Of a DNA stretch of 64,000 nucleotides, positions 17,454 to 25,680 are shown one piece after another (positions within the stretch are counted from its first letter, which is position 1; every line of letters begins with the position of its first letter). Position numbers and translations under genes: made by a program. The notes below the pieces were generated by a model, which saw nothing but the letters and a program-made list of their open reading frames with translations, made no database searches and had not been told where the DNA came from. Source of the stretch: Prevotella sp. (GTDB lineage Bacteria > Bacteroidota > Bacteroidia > Bacteroidales > Bacteroidaceae); the NCBI GenBank assembly GCA_015060485.1, contig SUYI01000002.1:62001-126000 (forward strand), given 5' to 3'.

Positions 17454-18637
17454 AAGAACAATGGAAAAAACAGATGCAGGAGAAGATAGCAGACTATCAG
17501 GAGTCTGACATCGAAGTGTCGTGGGCTGAGATAGAGAAGGCTCTTGCCAAGAACAGACAGCAGGCAAAAGTCGTTCCCCTATGGATCAGACGTGTTGCCG
17601 CTGCGGTAGCCGTCATTTTGGTAACGGGTGTTGGCTATTGGACACTCTTTCGTCATCGGACAGAAATCAATAAGACAAGTGTGACAAAGATCATACAGAC
17701 ACCAACCACACCAGACCAAATAAATACCCAAGTAAAATCCATTATTGAGGAAAAGCTGGCACGGGTGACACAAGGAGTCCGGCGCCCCCAAACAGTTAGC
17801 GACACAATGGATGTCACCCCTTTAGTCGTTGAAGACTCCGATACATTGACTGGCGTTTTCGCAGAAACAAAGGACTCACGGATGGATCAGGAAATCGTGA
17901 CGAACCACCCCTATACGATTTATCCCACCGATTTGCGCAAACAGACCTCTTCATCCAACAGACTGACGGCAAAAGCCTATCTTTCAAATATGTTGGCAGG
18001 CAGTTCGCAATATCATTCTTCCTCACATCAAGAACCCTTGAATCAAGGGTTGCCAAATGAAAATGGTTATGGGAAAGACGGGCAAGAAGGAACAGATGGC
18101 ATAGATGGTGAAAATAAACCACCTGTTCATAAGACTGTTCAGACCTGCGAGCGTGTGCACCATCACCAACCCATCCGTTTCGGATTCTCTTTACGCTATC
18201 GCATCAACGAACAATGGAGTATTGAGAGTGGACTGACGTATTCCCGTCTTACAGCAGATATCACCAATACTATTGACGGGCAAGCTACTACTACCGAGCA
18301 GAAACTAAACTATATTGGCATTCCTCTTAGTGCATCCTATCTGCTATGGGGCAATCGTTATTTTAATTTCTATCTCTCTGCTGGTGGTCTGGTGGAAAAG
18401 ATGGTGAAAGGCTGTCGCATGACGCAAGGTGTAACAAACAACGTCAGCATCCATCCCCTTCAGGTATCGGTGAATGGAGCAGTTGGCGCCGAATTCAAAT
18501 TAACTGACGGTTTCAGTCTCTATGCAGAGCCTACCTTAAACTATTCTTTCGATAATGGCAGCAGCATACCTACACTTTATCAGGAAAAACCCATGAATTT
18601 CAACATCACCGTTGGTATCCGCTTCAACCTCAAATAA
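17450..18637 (+). CDS. Membrane-anchored protein with C-terminal outer-membrane-type beta-barrel; candidate anti-sigma factor
   Basis: 395 residues. Residues 1-40 are charged and predicted cytoplasmic, like an anti-sigma domain (YQESDIEVSWAEIEKALAKNRQ). One membrane helix follows (about 45-66, VAAAVAVILVTGVGYWTLF), then a low-complexity periplasmic linker (about 70-230). The C-terminal part from about 235 has alternating strands (RFGFSLRYRINEQWSIESGLTY, ..FSLYAEPTLNYSF) and ends in IRFNLK, as in outer-membrane-beta-barrel domains. Start overlap with the sigma gene and the N-terminal layout suggest it holds the sigma factor. How one chain spans both membranes is unclear; the barrel may instead be a periplasmic sensor or be released by cleavage. 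Confidence 0.75.
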   Translation: MKEQWKKQMQEKIADYQESDIEVSWAEIEKALAKNRQQAKVVPLWIRRVAAAVAVILVTGVGYWTLFRHRTEINKTSVTKIIQTPTTPDQINTQVKSIIEEKLARVTQGVRRPQTVSDTMDVTPLVVEDSDTLTGVFAETKDSRMDQEIVTNHPYTIYPTDLRKQTSSSNRLTAKAYLSNMLAGSSQYHSSSHQEPLNQGLPNENGYGKDGQEGTDGIDGENKPPVHKTVQTCERVHHHQPIRFGFSLRYRINEQWSIESGLTYSRLTADITNTIDGQATTTEQKLNYIGIPLSASYLLWGNRYFNFYLSAGGLVEKMVKGCRMTQGVTNNVSIHPLQVSVNGAVGAEFKLTDGFSLYAEPTLNYSFDNGSSIPTLYQEKPMNFNITVGIRFNLK

Positions 18638-18647
18638 TAAACGCAAC

Positions 18648-18681
18648 AATAAAAAGCCACCCTCACGGATGAAGGTGGCTT
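18648..18681 (-). terminator. Terminator of the GH3 gene, shared convergent spacer
   Basis: An 8-bp stem (AAGCCACC 18654-18661 with GGTGGCTT 18674-18681) is followed on the minus strand by TTTTTATTG, a good intrinsic terminator for GH3. On the plus strand no T-run follows, so it would stop the barrel operon less well. Confidence 0.75.
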
Positions 18682-18700
18682 GCGTTGTGCTACGGACTCC

Positions 18701-21046
18701 TTACTGCTTCATGAGGTTCAGCTGCTGTTGGGGGGCGAGGGCGTTGGTGGTCTTTTCGGTGTATTCCTTCAGGGCGAGGGGCAGGGTGGCCTTGATGTCG
18801 CGGCTGGAGAAACCGAAGCGGAAGGTGTAGGTGCCTGCCTCGGTGAGCCACTGGCTGCCGGCCTCGTCGAAGCTGGCGAGGTGGCGTACGGGGATGGTCA
18901 TGGTCAGCGTCTGGCTCTCACCGGGCTTCAGCTCGCGGGTCTTGGCGAAGGCCTTCAGTTCCTGAGCGGGCTTGTCGAGTTTGCCAGCGGGAGCCTGCAC
19001 ATAAACCTGAGCAACCTGCTTACCAGCGACGGTGCCCGTATTTTTGACTGTCACGGCGATATCGACCTGATTGCCGCGGGCTTTGACAGTGGGCTTCGAG
19101 AGTTCGAAGGTGGTATAGCTGAGTCCATAGCCGAAGGGGTAGGCCACCTCGCGCTGGAAGGTGTCGAAGAAGCGATAGCCCACGTAGATGTCCTCCTCGT
19201 GGTTGGTATAATCATTACCAGCCACCTGGCCAGCATAGGTCCGCATGATGTCCTTGGAGTACTGGTCGAGGTAGCCGGGGAAATTTTTCGTAGAGGGATG
19301 ATCGGTAGCGGCTATGGGCCACGTCATGGTCAGCTTACCAGACGGATTTACCTTACCCGTCAGCAAGTCGGCTATCGAGTTGCCGCCCTCCATACCGGGC
19401 TGCCAAGCACAGAGAATGGCATCGGGATAACCACTCCATGAGGATGTCTCGATGACAGAGCCTGAGTTGATGATGACGATGACGGGTTTGCCTGCTTCGT
19501 GGAAGGCGTTGCAGACGTCGACTATCAGGGCACGCTCCTCAGGAACGAGGTTGAACTCGGTGTCGATGTCGCGATCGATACCCTCACCAGCCTGACGACC
19601 AATGGTGATGATAGCAGCATCGGCTGTGGCCACCTCTTTATTGATGGCGATGGGCGAGAGTCCGATTTCTGGATATTTCTGCTGGCCCATCATCTCCGTC
19701 TGGAACCACTTGGCAGGATGGCGCTCAGCCTGGAACTTCAGTTTGGCAAACTCGATGTATTTGCGATAGATGTCGGTAAGAATGGGTGACGATTTGATGC
19801 CGGCATTCTCGAGACCTTGGAGCATATCTACCACATAGGGAGGATGCACGCAGCCAGAACCTGTACCGCCGCTGAGGAAGTCGTAAGAGTTCTCACCGAA
19901 CAAAGCGACCATCTTGATGGCACCGTCCTTCCAAGGCAGGGTGCCGTTGTTCTTCAGCAGGACGATGCCCTCGGCAGCACTCTGGCGGGTGATGGCAGCG
20001 TGGGCCTTGAAGTCGGGATTGTTCGAGGCGGGATACTGGTGGAAGCTGGGTGTCTTGACGATATATTCCAGCATACGACGCACGTTGCGGTCGACATCGG
20101 CAATGTCGAGCTTACCGCTCTTCACACCCTCGATAATCTCCTGTACCTGAGCGGGCTGTCCGGGCTCCATGAGGTCGTTGCCGGCCTGCACCTCACTGAT
20201 GGTGGGCAGACCAGCACGGATACCAATCCAGTCGGTCATTACAATGCCTTTATAGCCCCAGTCGTCGCGCAGAATCTTGGTCAGCAGGTCGTGGTTACCC
20301 ATCGAGAACTGACCATTGACCTTGTTGTACGATGCCATAATGGTCCAGGGGTCGCTCTCGCGGACGGCAATCTCGAAGCCGCGCAGATAGAGCTCACGGG
20401 CTGCACGCTGCGAGACGCGCTCGTCGACACTGGTACGATCTGTCTCCTGCGAATTCACGGCAAAGTGCTTGGCCGAAACGCCCACACCCTCTTTCTGTAC
20501 ACCCTGAATATAGGCGGCAGCAATCTTACCCGTCAGCAGCGGGTCCTCAGAATAGTATTCGAAGTTACGTCCGCACAAGGGGTTGCGGTGTAGGTTCATG
20601 CCGGGACCCAAGATGACGTCGCAACGGTACTCCTTGGTTTCGTTACCGATGGCTTCACCCACTTTGCTCACCAGTTCTGTGTTCCACGTCGAAGCCAGAC
20701 ACGAGCCGATGGGGAACGCGGTGGCATAATAGGTCTTGTCAGTGCCTTTGCGCGTGGGGTCGATGCGGACTCCGGCAGGACCGTCGGTCAGTACGGTGGC
20801 GGGGATTCCCAGACGGGGAATGGCGGGTGACGTACCAGCGGCACCGGCTACGAGGTCGGCCTCGCCGCCCACTACGGCTCCAGCGCCAAAGAAGTTGTTG
20901 GCACCGCCTACCAGCAGTTTGGCTTTCTCTTCAAGGGTCATGGCCTTTAGCACCTCATCGATGTTATCGGCACGCAGTTTTGTTTGTGCAGTCATTGTTG
21001 CAGTTGTTAGCAGGACACTCAGTCCCAGGGTCAATATTTTTTTCAT
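18701..21046 (-). CDS. Secreted GH3 glycoside hydrolase (beta-glucosidase / beta-xylosidase)
   Basis: 781 residues with a signal peptide (LTLGLSVLLTTATMTAQ). The N-terminal GH3 barrel contains ILGPGMNLHRNPLCGRNFEYYSEDP, the substrate-binding KH of GVSAKHFAVN and the nucleophile Asp in GIVMTDWIG. The second alpha/beta domain (about 350-560) holds AIITIGRQAGEGIDRD. A fibronectin type III-like domain closes the protein (about 650-750, VTVKNTGTVAGKQVAQVYV). The family releases terminal beta-linked glucose or xylose from oligosaccharides; the choice cannot be made from sequence alone. It lies 34 nt downstream of an unknown gene on the same strand. Confidence 0.93.
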   Translation of the reverse strand: MKKILTLGLSVLLTTATMTAQTKLRADNIDEVLKAMTLEEKAKLLVGGANNFFGAGAVVGGEADLVAGAAGTSPAIPRLGIPATVLTDGPAGVRIDPTRKGTDKTYYATAFPIGSCLASTWNTELVSKVGEAIGNETKEYRCDVILGPGMNLHRNPLCGRNFEYYSEDPLLTGKIAAAYIQGVQKEGVGVSAKHFAVNSQETDRTSVDERVSQRAARELYLRGFEIAVRESDPWTIMASYNKVNGQFSMGNHDLLTKILRDDWGYKGIVMTDWIGIRAGLPTISEVQAGNDLMEPGQPAQVQEIIEGVKSGKLDIADVDRNVRRMLEYIVKTPSFHQYPASNNPDFKAHAAITRQSAAEGIVLLKNNGTLPWKDGAIKMVALFGENSYDFLSGGTGSGCVHPPYVVDMLQGLENAGIKSSPILTDIYRKYIEFAKLKFQAERHPAKWFQTEMMGQQKYPEIGLSPIAINKEVATADAAIITIGRQAGEGIDRDIDTEFNLVPEERALIVDVCNAFHEAGKPVIVIINSGSVIETSSWSGYPDAILCAWQPGMEGGNSIADLLTGKVNPSGKLTMTWPIAATDHPSTKNFPGYLDQYSKDIMRTYAGQVAGNDYTNHEEDIYVGYRFFDTFQREVAYPFGYGLSYTTFELSKPTVKARGNQVDIAVTVKNTGTVAGKQVAQVYVQAPAGKLDKPAQELKAFAKTRELKPGESQTLTMTIPVRHLASFDEAGSQWLTEAGTYTFRFGFSSRDIKATLPLALKEYTEKTTNALAPQQQLNLMKQ

Positions 21047-21080
21047 AATCGTTTGAGATTTGAGATTTGAGGTTTGAGAT
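21047..21080. repeat. TTGAGATTTGAGG spacer repeat
   Basis: The spacer upstream of GH3 is made of four TTTGAGAT/TTTGAGGT units. The same unit type forms the in-frame insertion in the DUF1537 kinase gene (39925-40002). Confidence 0.65.
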
Positions 21081-21728
21081 TTATTGATAGTACGCTTTCA
21101 GTTGTTCGGCATAGTCGGCCAATTGGCGTGTCTCAATGTTGCCATAGCGTTGCCAGATTTGCTGGCAGGGTAACAGCAGAGGGCTGAACGTCACATCGCG
21201 ACGGCGCAGATAGGGGTCACAATGCTGGAACACTTCCAAAATGTCTGTCACCAGCTGCACCGGTAAGTGCAACAGCCGGGCCATCTCCTGTACCTCGGGG
21301 GTTTCTGTCACCATCGTGATGGGAGTGAGACGGAAATACAGATCGAGTATCAGGATGAGTGCGATGGGCGTCAGCCGTTCGTCCTCGCTGAGTGGACGGA
21401 AGTCGCGCTCGAAGGTTTCCTGTATGTCAACGCCCTCGAAGAAATCGCCCCCAGAGTTGAATCCCGTCATTTGGCGCAGCAATTTCACGGCACGACTCAG
21501 GCGTCGGGGGTTCTTACTGTATTCCTGCCAAAGACGTTCGATGCGTGGTGTACGCAATTGGGCAATATCGCCCAAGCGCTCGTGAAGCACCTGAGGCGGG
21601 ATGTGCAACTCAATACTCAGATTCACCATCTCCCGATCATAGGTAGGTTTGATACCTGTTGGTTTGCGCAGATACTGTTGCATCAGCAACAGCCAATAGT
21701 CGTCGTTCCAAGGTTGTTTCGTAGCCAT
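21081..21728 (-). CDS. Conserved protein of unknown function
   Basis: 215 residues, mostly helical, with no signal peptide or membrane segment. It begins MATKQPWNDDYWLLLMQQYL and contains SAVKLLR-like helices (about 85-95) and RLTPIALILILDLYFRLTP (about 115-135). No motif allows a function; the composition fits a cytoplasmic helical-repeat protein. It has its own divergent promoter with the phosphatase genes and precedes GH3 by 34 nt. Confidence 0.7.
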   Translation of the reverse strand: MATKQPWNDDYWLLLMQQYLRKPTGIKPTYDREMVNLSIELHIPPQVLHERLGDIAQLRTPRIERLWQEYSKNPRRLSRAVKLLRQMTGFNSGGDFFEGVDIQETFERDFRPLSEDERLTPIALILILDLYFRLTPITMVTETPEVQEMARLLHLPVQLVTDILEVFQHCDPYLRRRDVTFSPLLLPCQQIWQRYGNIETRQLADYAEQLKAYYQ

Positions 21729-21752
21729 TCTATCGTTTTTTTTCGGTTTTAT

Positions 21753-21784
21753 GTTGCAAAATTACAAATTATTTTTTATATTTG
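21753..21784. promoter_or_regulatory. Back-to-back promoters, unknown gene / histidine phosphatases
   Basis: Plus strand: TATATTTG at 21777-21784 with GTTG at 21753-21756, a 20-nt spacing. Minus strand: TAATTTTG (complement of 21757-21764). Each -7 box overlaps the region upstream of the other, so the two promoters may exclude one another. Confidence 0.6.
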
Positions 21785-21804
21785 CACACAAATTTGCAGA
21801 ACTT

Positions 21805-23091
21805 ATGAGAAAAATCTTGCTAAGCATGGTCTTGGCAATTGTTGTCACAGGCCTCGAGGCACAGAATATTCGCGATGAGATTCGCAACAACCTGCGATGT
21901 TCGGCAGGCAACTATATGGCTTACCCGGGCCCTACACAGCTTCGGCTGACGAAGGCTCCTGCCGGTAAGCAACCATTCTATATCAGTCATTATGGGCGAT
22001 ACGGTTCGCGTTATCACAACCGGCCTCATGACTATTCGGCGCCCTATCAGACTTTGGCTAAGGCCGATAGCCTGGGAGCGTTGACAGACTTGGGGAAGGA
22101 CGTGCTGCACAGGCTGGACCTCATACAGCAGGAAGCAGACGAAAAATACGGTGAGCTGACCATACTGGGTGCGGTGCAGCAGCACCTGATTATCAAGCGC
22201 ATGGTCGAGCGCTTCCCCGAGGTGTTTACAGACAATTCCACTGTCGACGCCCGCAGCACGACACTGCTACGATGCTACCTCACGATGGAGAACGCGATGG
22301 TGCAGCTGTCCAGGATGTGCCCCAACGTCAAGATACATCATAATGCCACCCACCGCGACATGTATTTCCTGAATCAGATGGACCGCCATCTGCTGGCCAC
22401 CAAGATGGATTCGGCTACCACCGCCTGCTACAAGGCGTTTTCGCGGCATCTGGAAAACAACGGCCGACTGATGTCGTCGCTGTTCAGCGATACGGCATAT
22501 ATCCGCCAGTACGTCAATACAGAGGAACTGAACGCCAGCCTCTTCAAGATTGCCAGCAACCTGCAGAACATGGATGTCAGTCATCAGATGACACTCTACG
22601 ACCTGTTTACCGACGACGAGATTTATCGTAATTGGGAACGGGAAAACGCCTGGTGGTATGTCAATTACGGCTTCTGCACATTAAATGGCGGGAAGCAGCC
22701 ATACTCGCAAAGGAACCTGTTGCGCAAGATCATCAACGATGCCGATAGTTGTATCCAGAGGGATCGTCCGAATGTGCAGCTGCGCTTTGGCCACGAAACA
22801 GTCCTTCTGCCATTGGTCTGCTTGTTGGAAATCAACAATTTCGGACTGGCTACTGACGATCTGGATGCATTGGACCGCCGAGGTTGGGCGGTTTACAAGG
22901 TAATACCCATGGCGGCTAACCTGCAGTTCGTCTTCTATCGCGAGAGTCCTGACGACAAGGACGTGATGTTTAAGGTGTTGCTCAACGAAAACGAGGTGCG
23001 CCTGCCTTTAAAGAGCATTGATGCGCCCTACTATCATTGGCGCGACTTCCGTAATTACTATCTCAAGAAACTGGATGCCTATGAGGAATGA
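21805..23091 (+). CDS. Secreted histidine-phosphatase-like protein, catalytic His replaced by Tyr
   Basis: 428 residues from the ATG at 21805 (signal peptide ILLSMVLAIVVTGLEAQ). It is a clade-2 histidine acid phosphatase homologue, the fold used by phytases and MINPP enzymes. The catalytic RHGxR motif reads GRYGSRY: the His codon is TAC (Tyr). The C-terminal proton-donor motif RFGHETVLLPL is intact. Its tandem neighbour keeps RHGSR in the same context. Because the His forms the phosphoenzyme, this copy is probably inactive as a phosphatase and may bind a phosphorylated ligand or regulate its partner. The neighbour's start overlaps its end by 11 nt. Confidence 0.85.
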   Translation: MRKILLSMVLAIVVTGLEAQNIRDEIRNNLRCSAGNYMAYPGPTQLRLTKAPAGKQPFYISHYGRYGSRYHNRPHDYSAPYQTLAKADSLGALTDLGKDVLHRLDLIQQEADEKYGELTILGAVQQHLIIKRMVERFPEVFTDNSTVDARSTTLLRCYLTMENAMVQLSRMCPNVKIHHNATHRDMYFLNQMDRHLLATKMDSATTACYKAFSRHLENNGRLMSSLFSDTAYIRQYVNTEELNASLFKIASNLQNMDVSHQMTLYDLFTDDEIYRNWERENAWWYVNYGFCTLNGGKQPYSQRNLLRKIINDADSCIQRDRPNVQLRFGHETVLLPLVCLLEINNFGLATDDLDALDRRGWAVYKVIPMAANLQFVFYRESPDDKDVMFKVLLNENEVRLPLKSIDAPYYHWRDFRNYYLKKLDAYEE

Positions 23092-24436
23092 AACGCTATA
23101 CTCTGACTTTTGGTCAAGGAACCAGAGGTGTTTTCTGACCCTCCTGCTGACGGTATTGAGTTGTTGGTGGTCGGTAGTTGCTGCACAGTCGGCTTTCGAA
23201 ATGATTCGGCGCGACCGCAACCTCTCGGCCAGTAATTACTGTATCTATCCCGACAGTGCGCTGGCACCATTGACGCCAGCCCCCGAGGGTAAGCATCCCT
23301 TCTACATCAGCCACTATGGTCGTCATGGCTCCCGTTACCTGAGCAACCGTAAGGGCTACGATATTCCCTATAATTATCTGAAGTGTGCCGACAGCTTAGG
23401 ACTGCTTACTCCTAAAGGGAAAGAGGTTATGAGTGAGATGGAACGCATCATCGAAGACTCAGAGGGACGGTGGGGCGACCTGTCGGGACTGGGCAAGCGC
23501 CAGCAGCGACAGATAGCGTGGCGCATGAGCGAACGGTTCCCAGAGGTCTTCAAGGACAATGCATTCATCGATGCCAGGAGCACGGTGGTCAACCGTTGCG
23601 TCATCTCGATGGGTGCTGCCATTCAGCAACTGGTGGCTCTAAATCCGGATTTGGACATCAGCATGCAGGCCTCCAAGCGGGATATGTGGTATATGAACCA
23701 TCAGGACACGCTGTTGCGCAACCGCATGTCGACGCCCGAATCCGACAAAGCCTACAAAGACTTCAGCGATCCCATCGCTAACAACCCCCGACTCATGGAG
23801 ATGCTCTTCATCAGTCCCGACTCAGCACGTAAGGTGATTAGCGAAAAATGGCTCAACTACTATCTGCTGAAGGCTGGCCTCATTCAGCAGAACACGAGCA
23901 TGGGCAAACGTTCGCAACTCGTCGACCTCTTCACCTACGAGGATTTCCACTGCTATTGGCAATACGAAAATGCATGGTGGTACATTCGCTATGGTTTTTC
24001 GTTGCTCAACGGAGGCGAACAGCCCTACTCCCAGCGCCACCTGTTGCGCAAGATGATTAACGAGGCCGACAGCCTGATGCGAAAGGACCGCAATGGCGCC
24101 TCGCTGCGCTTTGGTCACGAAACCGTCGTCCTGCCTCTGGTCTGTCTGCTGGGCATCAACGGTTTCGATTTCAAGACTGCTGATCTGGCAGTCCTCGAAG
24201 GTCAGGGCTGGTGGGCCTGTCTGGTGTTCCCCATGGCCTCGAACATCCAGTTTGTGTTCTATCGCGAAAACATTGACGACAAAGACATCGTCTTCAAAGT
24301 GTTGCTTAACGAGCAGGAGGCCACGCTGCCCATTCCGACAGACATAGCCCCCTATTATCATTGGCGCGACTTCCGCGAATACTATCTGAAGAAAATCGAC
24401 GACTACGAGGCAACGCGTCGACAAAAGACGCATTGA
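23081..24436 (+). CDS. Secreted histidine phosphatase, clade 2 (active-site intact)
   Basis: 451 residues from the ATG at 23081; 23075 is an alternative. A long n-region precedes the hydrophobic core CFLTLLLTVLSCWWSVVAAQ of the signal peptide. The catalytic motif SHYGRHGSRYLSNR and the donor motif RFGHETVVLPL are complete. About half the residues match the upstream copy along the whole length, so this is a tandem duplication. The family hydrolyses phosphomonoesters such as inositol phosphates; a phytate-like substrate is plausible in a plant-feeding gut bacterium but is not shown. The first 11 nt overlap the upstream gene. Confidence 0.88.
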   Translation: MRNETLYSDFWSRNQRCFLTLLLTVLSCWWSVVAAQSAFEMIRRDRNLSASNYCIYPDSALAPLTPAPEGKHPFYISHYGRHGSRYLSNRKGYDIPYNYLKCADSLGLLTPKGKEVMSEMERIIEDSEGRWGDLSGLGKRQQRQIAWRMSERFPEVFKDNAFIDARSTVVNRCVISMGAAIQQLVALNPDLDISMQASKRDMWYMNHQDTLLRNRMSTPESDKAYKDFSDPIANNPRLMEMLFISPDSARKVISEKWLNYYLLKAGLIQQNTSMGKRSQLVDLFTYEDFHCYWQYENAWWYIRYGFSLLNGGEQPYSQRHLLRKMINEADSLMRKDRNGASLRFGHETVVLPLVCLLGINGFDFKTADLAVLEGQGWWACLVFPMASNIQFVFYRENIDDKDIVFKVLLNEQEATLPIPTDIAPYYHWRDFREYYLKKIDDYEATRRQKTH

Positions 24437-24464
24437 TGTCCGTAATCCCTGCACTCTCGTGATC

Positions 24465-24914
24465 CTAGGCTTTTGCTTGGAACGCCAAGGCGTACATCCG
24501 CATCTGCTTCACCATCGCCAGCAAGCCGTTGCTGCGTGTGGGCGACAGATGTTCCTTCAGCCCTATCTCGTCAATAAAGTAAAGTTCTGCATCCAGAATC
24601 TCCTGAGGTGTATGACCTGACAACACGCGAATCAGCAGCGACACGATTCCTTTTACGATCAGCGCGTCGCTCTCAGCCCGGAACTGGATGACATCTCTCA
24701 TTTCTCCTTCGTCATTTCTCATTCCGACGAAGTCGGCCTGCAACCACACACGGCTCTGACAGCCGTCTATCAGGTTGCTTTCCGTCTTATACTGCTCGTC
24801 CAGTGGTTCCTGTTCGTTGCCAAGGTCTATCAGCAGCTGGTACTTGTCCATCCAGTCGTCAAAACCAGCAAACTCCTCAATAATCTCGTCTTGTATCTCG
24901 TTAATTGTTGCCAT
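24465..24914 (-). CDS. sufE: SufE family sulfur acceptor protein
   Basis: 149 residues. The active-site Cys is in DGCQSRVW, and VKGIVSLLIRVLSGHTPQEIL is the conserved C-terminal part. SufE takes sulfane sulfur from the cysteine desulfurase SufS and hands it to the Suf scaffold for Fe-S cluster assembly. About ten residues between the Cys strand and the next strand (GMRNDEGEMRDV) look like an in-frame insertion from a GAGAAATGA-type repeat (24689-24725), a place where SufE proteins normally have a short turn. It is the last gene of the minus-strand run from the acyltransferase gene. Confidence 0.92.
   Translation of the reverse strand: MATINEIQDEIIEEFAGFDDWMDKYQLLIDLGNEQEPLDEQYKTESNLIDGCQSRVWLQADFVGMRNDEGEMRDVIQFRAESDALIVKGIVSLLIRVLSGHTPQEILDAELYFIDEIGLKEHLSPTRSNGLLAMVKQMRMYALAFQAKA
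24689..24725 (-). repeat. In-frame GAGAAATGA repeat in sufE
   Basis: Three ATGAGAAATGA/GGAGAAATGAGAG-like units code for MRNDEGEMRD. The same unit type occurs at the pdxA/DUF1537 junction. Confidence 0.6.
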
Positions 24915-24935
24915 AGCAAATAGTCGTTTTTTCTG

Positions 24936-25631
24936 TTAGGGTATGAAAGTCCGCTCCAGCGGGCCATCGTAGGTCTGAATGTGCAGGCGGATGGTGTCAG
25001 GACGCTGCTCGCTGGGTAGCAGGATGCTGACGTAGCGGCGGTTGGTGTAGTATTCGGGAATGCCGTTTTGGTCGTGCAGGAAACGGTAGTAGACCGTACG
25101 ATGGCCGTCGGGATGCGTGAGCAGGGTGTCCTGTGCAAGTCCGATGGTGTGTGCGGGCTCTTCGTCGTCAATGCGTCCCGTCTTGATGAGCAGGCCCATA
25201 TTCAAGTATTTGCCGCTTTTTGAGAGCCAGGCACTTTCGACATCCAGGGGATGCTGTGGTAACTCCTTGAATTTCCAATGTTCACGGGGCGTCAGGGTAG
25301 GAATCATTCCGATGGCTACCAGTTCTGCCTGCGAAGCGTTTACCTTATTATAATATATAAGGGTGCGGTAGACGGTGTCAGGCGTTTCAATCCATTTGGC
25401 CGTATAGGGAGCATTCAGAGCGTAAGAGTCGCCATCGTCAGTTATAAACGATGTCCCCTGTCGCTGTCCGTTGACAGTGAGCTCGCCGAGGTCGGTCTGC
25501 ATAAGCGAGTATTCGCCCTGCCCCGTTTCGTAGCTCTCAGTCTCGCAAGCAAAAAGTAAAATAGAAAAAAGGAAAAAAGGTAAAATGGCATACCATACCT
25601 TTTTATTCGTTATTTCTCGTTGCCTATTCAT
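24936..25631 (-). CDS. NigD-like lipoprotein
   Basis: 231 residues. The signal peptide has a lipobox-like LLFACE (Cys about 29). The following OB-like segment (about 40-100, DLGELTVNGQRQGTSFITDDGDSYAL) and C-terminal beta-sandwich match the NigD-like family of Bacteroidales. NigD was named from a nim-associated P. intermedia bacteriocin locus, but the function of family members is unknown. It sits between the acyltransferase gene and sufE in the same orientation. Confidence 0.75.
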   Translation of the reverse strand: MNRQREITNKKVWYAILPFFLFSILLFACETESYETGQGEYSLMQTDLGELTVNGQRQGTSFITDDGDSYALNAPYTAKWIETPDTVYRTLIYYNKVNASQAELVAIGMIPTLTPREHWKFKELPQHPLDVESAWLSKSGKYLNMGLLIKTGRIDDEEPAHTIGLAQDTLLTHPDGHRTVYYRFLHDQNGIPEYYTNRRYVSILLPSEQRPDTIRLHIQTYDGPLERTFIP

Positions 25632-25680
25632 ACTTATTCTGTACCTTTTACTTATTTACCTTTTTACCCTTTTACCTTTA
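25632..25680. repeat. TTTTACCTTTTT spacer repeat
   Basis: The spacer and the end of the acyltransferase gene carry tandem TACCTTTTACTTATTTACC-like units. A plus-strand counterpart (GTAAAATGGTAAAATAG) lies between pta and ackA. Confidence 0.5.

Noticed and set aside
19817..20593. 258-codon open frame opposite GH3
   Set aside because: Lies fully within GH3 on the other strand, no start context, no recognisable motif.
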